From NCBI RefSeq assembly GCF_030317035.1, contig NZ_JASZYK010000009.1, positions 124,001 through 188,000 on the forward strand: 64,000 bases of DNA, read 5' to 3'. The stretch comes from Variovorax sp. J22G73 (lineage in GTDB: Bacteria > Pseudomonadota > Gammaproteobacteria > Burkholderiales > Burkholderiaceae_C). The translations under genes were made by a program, and so were the position numbers. This document shows positions 8,096-16,480 of the stretch, piece by piece (positions within the stretch are counted from its first letter, which is position 1; every line of letters begins with the position of its first letter). Under the pieces are notes generated by a model. It saw nothing but the letters and a program-made list of their open reading frames with translations. It did not search any database and was not told where the DNA came from.

Positions 8096-9292
8096 TCATT
8101 TCGCAGTCGAAGCCACGGCCGCCTTCTCGTCCAGCTGCGCCCACTTGCCGTCCTTCACCACCAGGTTCACGCTCTTCACCCCGATGACCCGCCGCGTCTG
8201 CGCATCGAAGCTGGCCTTGCCGAAGATCACGCTCGGCACGTCCTTGATCTTGTAGAACGCGTCGCGCACCGCCTTGCGGTCGGCCGTGGGGCCGGCCTGG
8301 CGCAGCGCCGCGGCCGCGTACACCACCGCGTCGTATGCATACGCGTTGAACGCGTCGGGCTCCTTGGCGTACTTCGCGCGGAAGCTCTTCACGAAGTCCT
8401 GCACCTCGGGGCGCGGCTCTTCGGGGTAGAAGGCGGTGTTGGTGTGGATGCCGTTCACGGCCGCGCCGCCGAGCTCGATGAACTTCGGCGAATACACCGA
8501 GCCCACCGCCGCGATCGGCTGCTTCAGGCCCACGCTGCGCACCTGGCCCGCGATGAGCGCGCCGTCGGGGTAGTAGGAGATGAGCACCAGCCCGTCGGGG
8601 TTGGCGTCGCGCACGCGCACCAGCGTCGAGCGAAAGTCTTTCTCGTCGGGCTGGTAGCCCTCGGCGATGGCCAGCTGCGCGCCGCGCTCCTGCGCGGCCT
8701 TCACCAGCACGTCCTTGCTGGTGCGGCCCCAGTCGGTGTTCAGGTACAGCACGGCGATGCGCTTGAAGCCCAGCGTCTTCACCGCGAGCTCGGCCAGCAG
8801 CGGTTGCGCGTCGGCCTGGCTGATCGACGGGCTCCAGATGTAGTCGCCGCCCTTGGTGAAGTCGGGGTGCGAGTTGGTGAAGCCCAGCTGCACCAGCCCC
8901 GCGCGCTGGTAGATGGGCGAGGCCGCCATCGACGCCGGGCTCGAGAAGTCGCCCAGCTCGATGAGCACGCGCTTGTCGTTCACCAGCTTCTGCGCGATGG
9001 CCACCGACTGCCGCGGATCGCTCTGGCTGTCCTCGAAGTTGTAGGCCAGCGGCCGGCCATGGATGCCGCCCTGCGCGTTGATGTGCTCCAGCGCGAGGTC
9101 GAAGCCCGCCTTCCACTGCGCGCCGTACTGCGCGTTCTGCCCGGTGAGCGGCCCGCTCACGCCGAACCATACCGGCTCGCCGGTGGCGGGCGCGGCCCAG
9201 GCCACCAGCGGTGCCGCCAGCAAGGCGGCGGAGAGCGCGGCGGAGAGCGCAGCCACATGGCGCAGGAAGCGGTGGCGATTGAGCAGCAACAT
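8096..9292 (-). CDS. ABC transporter periplasmic substrate-binding protein (LivK-like)
   Basis: 398 aa from ATG 9292, which starts directly at a signal peptide (MLLLNRHRFLRHVAALSAALSAALLAAPLVAWA). The mature protein is a type 1 periplasmic binding fold: VWFGVSGPLTGQNAQYGAQWKAGFDLALEHINAQGGIHGRPL, the FTNSHPDFTKGGDYIWSPS region around the ligand and AYAYDAVVYAAAALRQAG. It is the first gene of the minus-strand operon with the LivHM permease, OsmC and LivGF. Members of this family bind branched-chain amino acids, amides, urea or aromatic acids; the ligand is not determinable here. Confidence 0.9.
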   Translation of the reverse strand: MLLLNRHRFLRHVAALSAALSAALLAAPLVAWAAPATGEPVWFGVSGPLTGQNAQYGAQWKAGFDLALEHINAQGGIHGRPLAYNFEDSQSDPRQSVAIAQKLVNDKRVLIELGDFSSPASMAASPIYQRAGLVQLGFTNSHPDFTKGGDYIWSPSISQADAQPLLAELAVKTLGFKRIAVLYLNTDWGRTSKDVLVKAAQERGAQLAIAEGYQPDEKDFRSTLVRVRDANPDGLVLISYYPDGALIAGQVRSVGLKQPIAAVGSVYSPKFIELGGAAVNGIHTNTAFYPEEPRPEVQDFVKSFRAKYAKEPDAFNAYAYDAVVYAAAALRQAGPTADRKAVRDAFYKIKDVPSVIFGKASFDAQTRRVIGVKSVNLVVKDGKWAQLDEKAAVASTAK

Positions 9293-9447
9293 GGTGTCGA
9301 ACCCCGTGATGAAAGAAGGTGCAGGGCCGCGATTCTTCGCCTGCGCCCCACGCCCGGGAACGAACAAAAACGGGGAGGCTTATGCGCTTTTCGCGCAAAG
9401 GGGCAAGCGCGCGCGGGCCGCGTGGCTGCGTTTATGCTGCGCGCCAC

Positions 9448-10086
9448 ATGAAGCGACGACACCTTCTCCACCTGGGCGCAGCGGCGTCTGCCCTGGCCCT
9501 TCTTTCAGCCTGCGGCAAGCGCAAGCCGGCAGCCGCCGCGCTGAAGTCCGACGCCCGCGTGCTGGCCATCGGCGACAGCCTCACGCACGGCTACGGCGCG
9601 CCGCCCGATGCGGCGTGGCCCGTGAAACTGGGCGAGCTCACGGGCTGGCAGATCGACAACGAAGGCGTCAACGGCGACACCTCCGAAGGCGCGCTGCAGC
9701 GCCTGCCCGCGCTGCTGGGTGCGACGAGCTACGACGCGGTGTTGATCGGCATCGGCGGCAACGACATGCTGCGCGGCGTGTCGGCCACGGCCACGCGCGA
9801 CAACCTCGCGGCGCTGATCACGCAGGCGCGCGCCCACACCCCTTACGTGGCCGTGCTGGCCACGCCGGCACCGGACGCGATGCGCGCGGCCGTGGGCTCG
9901 CTCAGCGATGCGCCGTTCTACGAAGAGGTCGCGAAGTCGCAGCAGGCGCTGCTGGTGCCCAACGTGTATTCGAGCGTGCTGTCGGATGCGTCGCTGCGCT
10001 CCGACCGCATCCATGCCAATGCACGAGGCTATGAAAAGGTCGCGCAGCTGTTGGCCGACCAGCTGAAGGCCGCGGGCTGGCGCTAA
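9448..10086 (+). CDS. SGNH/GDSL hydrolase lipoprotein (arylesterase/TesA type)
   Basis: 212 aa from ATG 9448; upstream in-frame ATGs give an implausible Arg-rich lead. Signal peptide with lipobox LLSAC (Cys22) predicts a lipid-anchored periplasmic protein. Block I is IGDSLTHGYG (Ser44), block II around NEGVNGDTSEG, block III IGGND and block V DRIHANARGY, giving a complete Ser-Asp-His triad. Family members are lysophospholipases/arylesterases/thioesterases. Its TAA overlaps the stop of the convergent CYTH gene, leaving no room for a terminator between them. Confidence 0.9.
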   Translation: MKRRHLLHLGAAASALALLSACGKRKPAAAALKSDARVLAIGDSLTHGYGAPPDAAWPVKLGELTGWQIDNEGVNGDTSEGALQRLPALLGATSYDAVLIGIGGNDMLRGVSATATRDNLAALITQARAHTPYVAVLATPAPDAMRAAVGSLSDAPFYEEVAKSQQALLVPNVYSSVLSDASLRSDRIHANARGYEKVAQLLADQLKAAGWR

Positions 10087-10625
10087 TCGGCCGCGGCCGA
10101 TCGCGCGTTCAACAGGTCGACGTACGCGCCCTGCACCAGCTGCTCGGTACCGATGCCCAGCCGCGCCATGAGCGCGTGCGCTTCGGCGGTGCCGGCCTGC
10201 GCGGACTCGCCCTCTTCCAGCACCACCTCGAGCTCGAGGAATTCACCGAGCCCTTCGACCCGGTCGAGGTGCACGCGCGTGCGGCCCACGATGAACAGGC
10301 GGCGTTGCTTGCGCACCCGACCGGCCTGGCCCCACGCGAGCGTGAGCGATTCACGCAGCGCGTCGGGTGTGCTGCAAGGTGTGATCAGGTAGAACGATTC
10401 CTTCGGCCCGCTGCTGTTCGCGCGGCGGTAGAAGATGAGCTCGGCGCGGTCTGGTGCGAAGGTGCGCAGCTTGAGGCGGTCCGCGCTGTCGTTGCAGCGG
10501 AAGAAGGTGTCGTCCTGCGCGATCTCGATGGGGCCCTGGTCGGCGAGCGTTGCAGCGACGGTTGCGATGCGATCGATGCTGTCGATCCTGTCGATGTGGG
10601 CTTTGATCTCGACGTTTCTTGCCAT
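10083..10625 (-). CDS. CYTH-domain protein (class IV adenylate cyclase/triphosphatase-like)
   Basis: 180 aa from ATG 10625. It shows the signature VEIKAHID (an EXEXK variant, here E-I-K), DDTFFRCNDSADRLKLRTF, ELIFYRRANSSGPKESFY and a late VHLDRVEGLGEFLELEVVL, the acidic/basic strands that line the CYTH tunnel and bind triphosphate plus metal. Family members are class IV adenylate cyclases, thiamine triphosphatases or inorganic triphosphatases; the product formed here is unknown. Its stop codon overlaps that of the convergent SGNH hydrolase gene. Confidence 0.8.
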   Translation of the reverse strand: MARNVEIKAHIDRIDSIDRIATVAATLADQGPIEIAQDDTFFRCNDSADRLKLRTFAPDRAELIFYRRANSSGPKESFYLITPCSTPDALRESLTLAWGQAGRVRKQRRLFIVGRTRVHLDRVEGLGEFLELEVVLEEGESAQAGTAEAHALMARLGIGTEQLVQGAYVDLLNARSAAAD

Positions 10626-10739
10626 GTGTCTCTGCGTTGGATTCGTTGGCGTGTTCACCGGGCCACGCGGTCGGGTCGTGGCCGATCGCCAACTGCACTG
10701 AAGGCGCACGCCGATGCGGTGCCCCCAGCAATCAATCAA

Positions 10740-11099
10740 TCAAGGCGCGTTGCCTTGAGGCCCCACAGCCGGTGGACGCGCGCGCCCACTGGACCCCGGC
10801 GACAGCTTGCGACCGAAGGCCTCGCCCACGTTGCGCACCGGCCGGCTGGCCTTCTCCGACACGTTGTTCACACCGCGCCGCGTGGCGGCGTCCGCGCGGT
10901 TCACGCCACGGCCCGCCGCGTTGGTGCCGCGCTGCACGCTGCCCACGACGGTGCCGTTGCGGGCGGGGGCCTTCAGGGTGTGGGCGCGTTGCGCCTTGGG
11001 CGGGTTGTCGGCACTCTGGGCTTGCGCGCCGATGGGCAGCCACAGCGCGAGAACTGCGGACAGGGCGAGCGATGCGCGAAAGGTGTTCGTGAATTTCAT
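10740..11099 (-). CDS. small exported protein of unknown function
   Basis: 119 aa. A Sec signal peptide covers residues 1-28 (MKFTNTFRASLALSAVLALWLPIGAQAQS). The mature part is basic and low in complexity, with repeated GxxRGxNAAGRGVNRADAATRRGVNN elements, probably disordered. The start ATG overlaps the stop of the cobalamin adenosyltransferase gene as ATGA, so they are coupled; no functional link is evident. I do not recognise the family. Confidence 0.65.
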   Translation of the reverse strand: MKFTNTFRASLALSAVLALWLPIGAQAQSADNPPKAQRAHTLKAPARNGTVVGSVQRGTNAAGRGVNRADAATRRGVNNVSEKASRPVRNVGEAFGRKLSPGSSGRARPPAVGPQGNAP

Positions 11100-11698
11100 G
11101 GGGCCTCCTTGGTATCTGCTTCAGCGGCTTCAGCCTCTGCCGCCGCGCGCGCCATGCGCTCGCTCTTCCAGTACACGTCGTCGCCGCCGTCCATGCGGTT
11201 GAGCACGCGCGCGAGCACGAACAGCAGGTCGCTGAGCCGGTTGAGGTACTGCCGCAGCGCGTCGTTGAGCTGCTCGTTCGCGCCCAGCGCCACCACCGCG
11301 CGCTCCGCCCGGCGCGCCACCGTGCGGCACACATGCGCGAGCGATGCCGCGCGCGTGCCGGCCGGCAGGATGAACTCGGCCAGGCGCGGCAGGACGGCGT
11401 TGTGCTCGGCCAGGGCGTTGTCCAGCTGCAGCAGCGCATCGGCCTTCAGCAACGTGAAACCCGGCATCGACAGCTCGCCGCCCAGGTTGAAGAGCTGGTG
11501 CTGCACATCGACCAGCAGCTCGCGAACAGGCTCTGGCAGCGGCTCGCACAGCAACACGCCGATGTTCGAGTTGAGCTCGTCCACGTCGCCCATCGCGTGC
11601 ACGCGCAAATGGTCCTTGGGCACGCGCGTGTTGTCGCCCAGGCCGGTGGTGCCGTCGTCGCCCGTGCGGGTGGCGATCTGTGAAAGTCGGTTGCCCAT
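11096..11698 (-). CDS. PduO-type cob(I)alamin adenosyltransferase
   Basis: 200 aa. The ATP-binding N-terminus TRTGDDGTTGLGDNTRVPKDHLRVHAMGDVDELNSNIG and the helical core motif RTVARRAERAVVAL with NRLSDLLFVLAR are diagnostic for the PduO/MMAB family. It transfers the adenosyl group from ATP to cob(I)alamin to make coenzyme B12. The C-terminus is an alanine/glutamate-rich tail (MARAAAEAEAAEADTKEAP). It is followed by the small exported gene with ATGA coupling and preceded by a DinB-like gene 22 bp away, all on the minus strand. Confidence 0.92.
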   Translation of the reverse strand: MGNRLSQIATRTGDDGTTGLGDNTRVPKDHLRVHAMGDVDELNSNIGVLLCEPLPEPVRELLVDVQHQLFNLGGELSMPGFTLLKADALLQLDNALAEHNAVLPRLAEFILPAGTRAASLAHVCRTVARRAERAVVALGANEQLNDALRQYLNRLSDLLFVLARVLNRMDGGDDVYWKSERMARAAAEAEAAEADTKEAP

Positions 11699-11719
11699 GA
11701 ATGAAGGCTCCTGGAAGGG

Positions 11720-12220
11720 TTAGGTGCCCACGGTCGACGCGTCGATCTTGCCGGCCAGCCACTGCAGCCCCGCAAGATGCTGCTGGTCGTGGCTGCACAG
11801 GTAGTGAATGAGGCTGCGCATCGTGAGCGGGCCGTAGCCCTCGAACACGGCCGTGCGCTGCAGTTGTGCGTCGCTCAGGCTGGAGACGATTTCCATCGTC
11901 TGGATGCGCGCCATGCGGAACTCGGCCAGCACCTTCTGCGCATCGGCCGCGCCGTAGCCGCGCTCGACGGCCAGCGGCTCGCTGTCGATGGAGGCGAGCG
12001 TCGGGTGGGCTTCGGCCAGCGTGCGGCGAAAGCGCACGTGGTAGCCCTCGATCTCGATGTCGCGCACGTGGCACAGCTGCTCGATGGCGGTGAAGGCCTC
12101 GCTGGGCACGCCCTCCCACGAGGGCGGCGTCCAGTGCCTGTAGGCCGTGGGAATGGCCGCGTAGTGGGCCTCCAGTTGCGAGGGGAAGGCCGCGAGTGCG
12201 CTGAGGGTCGTAGGGTTCAT
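11720..12220 (-). CDS. DinB-family protein
   Basis: 166 aa from ATG 12220 (MNPTTLSALAAFPSQLEAHYAAIP); ATG 12238 six codons upstream is an alternative. It fits the DinB/YfiT four-helix fold: His in LCHVRDIEIEGYHVRF and the late LIHYLCSHDQQHLAGL supply the usual three-His metal site. These are metal-dependent hydrolase/transferase-like proteins, often thiol-related, of uncertain function. It is divergent from the FAD oxidase gene with about 80 bp between the starts. Confidence 0.75.
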   Translation of the reverse strand: MNPTTLSALAAFPSQLEAHYAAIPTAYRHWTPPSWEGVPSEAFTAIEQLCHVRDIEIEGYHVRFRRTLAEAHPTLASIDSEPLAVERGYGAADAQKVLAEFRMARIQTMEIVSSLSDAQLQRTAVFEGYGPLTMRSLIHYLCSHDQQHLAGLQWLAGKIDASTVGT

Positions 12221-12300
12221 GTTTTTTCCGAAGCGCATTATGGTGCGCCCTCCGTAAAATGACCGATCCCCCTCGATCACACCCTGCCAGGAGACGCCCG

Positions 12301-13725
12301 ATGAACGCACCGACCCAAACCTCGCACCTGATGCCGGAGCTTCATCTGCGCGACGTGCCCGCCGCACTCATCGACGGCCTGAAGGCGCGCTTCGGCGACA
12401 ACTGTTCCACGGCCATGGCCGTGCGCACGCAGCACGGGCGCGACGAGTCGTCGTTCGACGCGCCGCCGCCCTCGGCCGTGGTGTTCGCCGAAAGCACGCA
12501 GGACGTGGCCGATGCCGTCAAGCTCGCCAGCGAGCACAGCGTGCCGGTCATTCCCTTCGGCGTGGGCTCCTCGCTCGAAGGCCACCTGCTGGCGGTGCAA
12601 GGCGGCATCAGCATCGACGTGTCGCGCATGAACCGCGTGCTGTCGGTCAACGCCGACGACCTCACGGTGACGGTGCAACCCGGCGTCACGCGCAAGCAGC
12701 TCAACGAAGAGATCAAGAGCACGGGCCTGTTCTTCCCCATCGACCCGGGCGCGGACGCCTCCATCGGCGGCATGACGGCCACGCGCGCCAGCGGCACGAA
12801 CGCGGTGCGCTACGGCACCATGCGCGAGAACGTGCTGGCGCTCGAAGTGGTCACGGCCGCGGGCGAGGTCATTCGCACGGGCACGCGCGCGAAGAAGTCG
12901 TCGGCCGGCTACGACCTCACGCGCCTCATGGTGGGCAGCGAAGGCACGCTGGGCGTGGTCACCGAGATCACGCTGCGCATCTACCCGCTGCCCGAGGCGG
13001 TGTCGGCGGCCATCTGCTCGTTCCCGAGCATCGAGGCCGCGGTGCGCACCACCATCGAGACCATCCAGCTGGGCGTGCCGATTGCGCGCGTGGAACTCAT
13101 CGACGTGAACACGGTGCGCATGGTGAACGCCTACGCCAAGCTCAACCTGCGCGAAGAGCCGATGCTGCTGATGGAATTCCACGGTTCGCCCGCCGGCGTG
13201 AAGGAGCAGGCCGAGACCGTGCAGGAGCTTGCGAGCGGCCACGGCGGCAACGCCTTCGAATGGGCCAGCACGCCCGAAGAACGCACGCGCCTGTGGACCG
13301 CGCGGCACAACAGCTACTTTGCGGCCGTGCAGTCGCGCCCGGGCTGCCGCGTGATCTCCACCGACACCTGCGTGCCCATCTCGCGCCTGGCCGACTGCCT
13401 GCTCGACTCGGTGGCCGAGGCCGACGCCAGCGGCATTCCGTACTTCCTGGTCGGCCACGTGGGCGACGGCAACTTCCACTTCGGCTACCTGCTCGACCCG
13501 AACATTCCCGAAGAGCGCGTGAAGGCCGAGGCGCTGAACCACCAGCTCGTGAGCCGCGCGCTGGCGCTGGAAGGCACCTGCACCGGCGAGCACGGCGTGG
13601 GCCTGCACAAGATGGACTTCCTGGTGACCGAGGCGGGCGCCGGCGCCATCGACATGATGCGCACCATCAAGCGCGCGCTGGACCCGAAGAACATCATGAA
13701 CCCCGGAAAGATTTTCGCGCTTTGA
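12301..13725 (+). CDS. FAD-linked oxidase (GlcD/D-lactate dehydrogenase type)
   Basis: 474 aa from ATG 12301, with AGGAG at 12290-12294. The FAD-binding PCMH domain is seen as VIPFGVGSSLEGHLLAVQGGISIDVSRMN and PGADASIGGMTATRASGTNAVRYG with LTRLMVGSEGTLGVVTEITLR; the C-terminal cap contains HVGDGNFHFGYLLDP and GTCTGEHGVGLHKMDFL, the His-rich substrate and metal site. It oxidises a 2-hydroxy acid (lactate or glycolate type) to the keto acid. It stands alone and ends just before a strong hairpin; no glcE/glcF lies beside it, which favours a single-subunit D-lactate dehydrogenase over glycolate oxidase. Confidence 0.88.
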   Translation: MNAPTQTSHLMPELHLRDVPAALIDGLKARFGDNCSTAMAVRTQHGRDESSFDAPPPSAVVFAESTQDVADAVKLASEHSVPVIPFGVGSSLEGHLLAVQGGISIDVSRMNRVLSVNADDLTVTVQPGVTRKQLNEEIKSTGLFFPIDPGADASIGGMTATRASGTNAVRYGTMRENVLALEVVTAAGEVIRTGTRAKKSSAGYDLTRLMVGSEGTLGVVTEITLRIYPLPEAVSAAICSFPSIEAAVRTTIETIQLGVPIARVELIDVNTVRMVNAYAKLNLREEPMLLMEFHGSPAGVKEQAETVQELASGHGGNAFEWASTPEERTRLWTARHNSYFAAVQSRPGCRVISTDTCVPISRLADCLLDSVAEADASGIPYFLVGHVGDGNFHFGYLLDPNIPEERVKAEALNHQLVSRALALEGTCTGEHGVGLHKMDFLVTEAGAGAIDMMRTIKRALDPKNIMNPGKIFAL

Positions 13726-13780
13726 TGGCGTCGTGACGTCCCTCTGACGTCGCCCTGATCCCGCTCGGGCGCCCATAAAA

Positions 13781-13813
13781 AAAGCCCGGCAGCTCGTGAG
13801 AGCCGCCGGGCTT
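13781..13813. terminator. bidirectional terminator
   Basis: An AAAGCCCGGC arm pairs with GCCGGGCTTT across a 13-base loop; A7 precedes it and a TTTCTGCTTT tract follows. It separates the convergent FAD oxidase and CsgG-like genes and can serve both. Confidence 0.85.
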
Positions 13814-13856
13814 TCTGCTTTGCAGTTGCCGTGCTTTGCTGGTCGCTTCTTGTTTG

Positions 13857-14765
13857 TCAGTTGCTGTTGCTGCTGCGGCGGCGCGTGGGCGCTGGCTTTT
13901 CCGCGGGCACATAGGTTTGCGACGGTGCGGCGCCGCCGTCGACACCGAGCCGGCCGCCGCCGCCGAGGCCCTGGCCGCGAACGGTCTGCGCCTTGTAGTT
14001 GCGCAGCGAGCGGACCATCTGGTTGAAGGCGTCCATGAACGCGGCGGCAATCACCTTGCCCTGCGCCGTGTTGGTGTAGCCGCCCAGGCCGCCGCCGCCG
14101 CTGCGGCCGGCCAGCGCACCGAAGGCGCCGAAGTCGGTCTTGGAAGCGCTGCCTTCGGCGGCCGCCACCTGCACGCCCGAGCGGTTGTCGATGAGGGTCA
14201 GCAGCGCGCTGGCTTCCTTGGTCTGCATGCTGCCGCCGACCGCTGCGAGCGCACGGCCACGGCCGCCACCCACCAGCCCGCCGAGCGCGCCGCCGATGCC
14301 GCCGGCATCGCTGTTGCTGAAGACGATTTCAGGCGACAGGCCGTAGTCGGACGCCACCATCTGGCCGCGGCCGAAGTTGCTGCCACCGCGCATTTCGCCC
14401 GACTGCTGCAGCGCGCGTTCGCGCGTCATGGCGTTCATGCCGGCCGCGCCGCGTTCCACGACCACGAAGCAGTTCGATTGCTGCACCAGCAGGCGCAGCA
14501 GGTTGGCCGTGGGCGGCAGGCGGTATTCGCCGGTGAGGATGGTGTACCAACCCGCGCTCTGGTTCTCGATGAGCGAGACCGTGCCGAGCGGCGATTCGCA
14601 GCGCTCGAGCTGGCTGCTTTCGCCGGAGGTGGCACCGCCGGCTGCGCTGCCGGTGGCCATGGTCTTGGCCGACTGGCTGCCCATCTGCATGTCGGTGGCG
14701 GCGCAACCGGTGAGAAAAAACGCGCCCGCGGCAATGGCCGCAAGCGGAAACTTGGTGAGCTGCAT
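13857..14765 (-). CDS. CsgG/HfaB-family outer-membrane lipoprotein
   Basis: 302 aa from ATG 14765 (RBS AGGGAG on the minus strand). Signal peptide and lipobox FFLTGC predict a lipoprotein. The body matches CsgG-like proteins: LLRLLVQQSNCFVVVERGAAGMNAMTRERAL, LSPEIVFSNSDAGG and ALLTLIDNRSGVQVAAAEG. CsgG forms a nonameric secretion channel for curli; here there is a Gly-rich insertion (GGALGGLVGGGRGR) and no curli genes nearby, so a different envelope role is likely. The C-terminus is basic and Ser/Asn-rich. Confidence 0.75.
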   Translation of the reverse strand: MQLTKFPLAAIAAGAFFLTGCAATDMQMGSQSAKTMATGSAAGGATSGESSQLERCESPLGTVSLIENQSAGWYTILTGEYRLPPTANLLRLLVQQSNCFVVVERGAAGMNAMTRERALQQSGEMRGGSNFGRGQMVASDYGLSPEIVFSNSDAGGIGGALGGLVGGGRGRALAAVGGSMQTKEASALLTLIDNRSGVQVAAAEGSASKTDFGAFGALAGRSGGGGLGGYTNTAQGKVIAAAFMDAFNQMVRSLRNYKAQTVRGQGLGGGGRLGVDGGAAPSQTYVPAEKPAPTRRRSSNSN

Positions 14766-14927
14766 GGGTGGACTCCCTCTGTGTTCAGAGATATTAGTTA
14801 ACAAATCCAGCCGCGAAGGATACGCGCAAAGGATTGCAACAATCAATCAAACGAATGCCCGACGCAGCGTTCACACACTAGGCCGTTCGGCGGATGGTCT
14901 CCATGCCGCCGTTCTCGGTGGACGTGC

Positions 14928-15893
14928 TTACGTCGCCGTGCGACGGATGCGCTCTATCAGCCCGTTCAGCGCATCGATGGAGCCGAAGTGAATGACGAGC
15001 TCGCCGCTTTCGCCGCGCTTGGTCCGCTTCTTGATGCGCACCTCGACCTCGGCCGTAAGCAGGTCGGCCAGCTCTTCTTCCACGCGCTGCAGGTCGCGCG
15101 ACTTCTCGCCGTCGTTGCTGCGGCGCGAGGGCGTGAGCGTGAACTCGGCCGCGAGCTTCTTCACCAGCGCCTCGGCCTCGCGCACCGACATCTTCTTGGC
15201 GGCGATCTGGTTGGCCGCGGTGATCTGCGTGCCGCGGTCCAGCGACAGCAGCGCGCGCGCGTGGCCCATGTCGATGTCGCCGGCCATCAGCATCTGCTGT
15301 GCGGGCTCGGCCAGGTTCAGCAGGCGCAGCAGGTTGCTGGCCGCGCTGCGCGAACGGCCCACGGCCTGCGCGGCCTGTTCGTGCGTGAGGCCGAACTCGT
15401 TCACCAGGCGCTGCAGGCCCTGCGCTTCTTCCAGCGGGTTGAGGTCTTCTCGCTGGATGTTCTCGATGAGCGACATCGCGGCCGCGGCCTCGTTGGGCAC
15501 GTCTCGCACCAGCACCGGCACGCTGTCCAGGCCCGCGAGCTTCGCGGCACGAAAGCGCCGCTCGCCCGCGATGATTTCGTATTCGGCGTTCTTGGCGGCG
15601 GCCGATTCGGCGTCGAGCCGGCGCACCAGGATCGGCTGCATGATGCCCTGCACCTTGATGCTCTCGGCCAGCTCGTAGAGCGCGCCCTCGTCCATGCGCG
15701 TGCGCGGCTGGTACACGCCGGCCACCATCTGGTCGAGCATCAGCGTGCTGGGGTTCCGGGGCGCCCCGCCCTCCTGCGCGTCGGCGCCGCCACCGTAGGT
15801 GCCATCGGGGCCGTGATCGGCGGCAGGCGCGGCCGTCGGGCCGAGCAACGCTTCCAGGCCGCGGCCCAGGCCCTTGGGTTTCTTGGTCGCCAT
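14928..15893 (-). CDS. parB: chromosome-partitioning protein ParB
   Basis: 321 aa from ATG 15893 (MATKKPKGLGRGLEALLG, the classic ParB opening). The CTP-binding N-domain shows YQPRTRMDEGALYELAESIKVQGIMQPILVRR and GERRFRAAKLAGL with ENIQREDLNPLEEAQG; the helix-turn-helix is LTHEQAAQAVGRSRSAASNLLRLL; the C-terminal part forms the dimer domain. ParB loads at parS and spreads as a CTP-dependent clamp. Two parS sites are present upstream in rsmG and mnmG. The start overlaps the stop of the alpha/beta hydrolase gene by one base. Confidence 0.95.
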   Translation of the reverse strand: MATKKPKGLGRGLEALLGPTAAPAADHGPDGTYGGGADAQEGGAPRNPSTLMLDQMVAGVYQPRTRMDEGALYELAESIKVQGIMQPILVRRLDAESAAAKNAEYEIIAGERRFRAAKLAGLDSVPVLVRDVPNEAAAAMSLIENIQREDLNPLEEAQGLQRLVNEFGLTHEQAAQAVGRSRSAASNLLRLLNLAEPAQQMLMAGDIDMGHARALLSLDRGTQITAANQIAAKKMSVREAEALVKKLAAEFTLTPSRRSNDGEKSRDLQRVEEELADLLTAEVEVRIKKRTKRGESGELVIHFGSIDALNGLIERIRRTAT

Positions 15894-16438
15894 CAGTTCT
15901 TGTCTTTCGAGATTTCGTTCAATAGGTCGCGGCCTTCGGGCCAGTCGCCCAGGCCGGATTCGGCATTCAGGTGGCCGCGCGCGCCGGCGTCCACGAAGCG
16001 CGCGCCCCAGTCGCTGGCGAGCTGCCGCGAGCGCGCGGCCTCGCAGTAGGGGTCGTCGTTGGCGGCGACCAGCACCGCCGCGAACGGCAGCGGCTGCCGC
16101 ACGATAGGCGCCCAGCCGGGAATGGCCTGGCGCAGGTCGTCGCGCTCCAGGTCGCCGGGCGCCACCAGCAAGGCGCCGCGCACCTTGTGCGTGTTGCGCG
16201 AATGCGCGGCCCAGGCGGCCACCAGGATGCAACCCAGGCTGTGCGCCGCGAAGACCACCGGGCCCGGCGCGGCCAGCACGGCCTCCTCGAGCTGGATCGA
16301 CCAGTCGCCGCGCAGCGGGCGCATCCATTCATGCTGCTCGACGCGCTGGTCGCCGTACACCGCCTCCCAGCGGGTTTGCCAATGTCCGGGGCCGCTGTTT
16401 TGCCAACCGGGCAGGAGCAGGATGCGGGGTGCTGTCAT
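15893..16438 (-). CDS. RBBP9/YdeN-type serine hydrolase
   Basis: 181 aa. Family hallmarks are LLLPGWQNSGPGHWQTRWE at the N-terminus, the nucleophile elbow FAAHSLGCIL (Ser67), AANDDPYC (Asp) and GARGHLNAESGLGDW (His). RBBP9-like hydrolases are small alpha/beta enzymes of uncertain substrate. It lies between parA and parB on the same strand, overlapping parB by one base (TGATG), and is therefore likely co-translated with the partition genes. A small repeat separates it from parA. Confidence 0.88.
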   Translation of the reverse strand: MTAPRILLLPGWQNSGPGHWQTRWEAVYGDQRVEQHEWMRPLRGDWSIQLEEAVLAAPGPVVFAAHSLGCILVAAWAAHSRNTHKVRGALLVAPGDLERDDLRQAIPGWAPIVRQPLPFAAVLVAANDDPYCEAARSRQLASDWGARFVDAGARGHLNAESGLGDWPEGRDLLNEISKDKN

Positions 16439-16440
16439 TT

Positions 16441-16457
16441 GCTATTAATTTGATAGC
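16441..16457. repeat. 17-bp mini hairpin repeat GCTATT-N5-GATAGC
   Basis: GCTATT-AATTT-GATAGC in the 42-bp gap between parA and the hydrolase gene. Two related copies lie at 20999-21015 and 52420-52436. The family is AT-rich in a GC-rich chromosome and may be a small mobile or structural repeat. Confidence 0.7.
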
Positions 16458-16480
16458 GTAAAATCAAGTAACGACAGGCT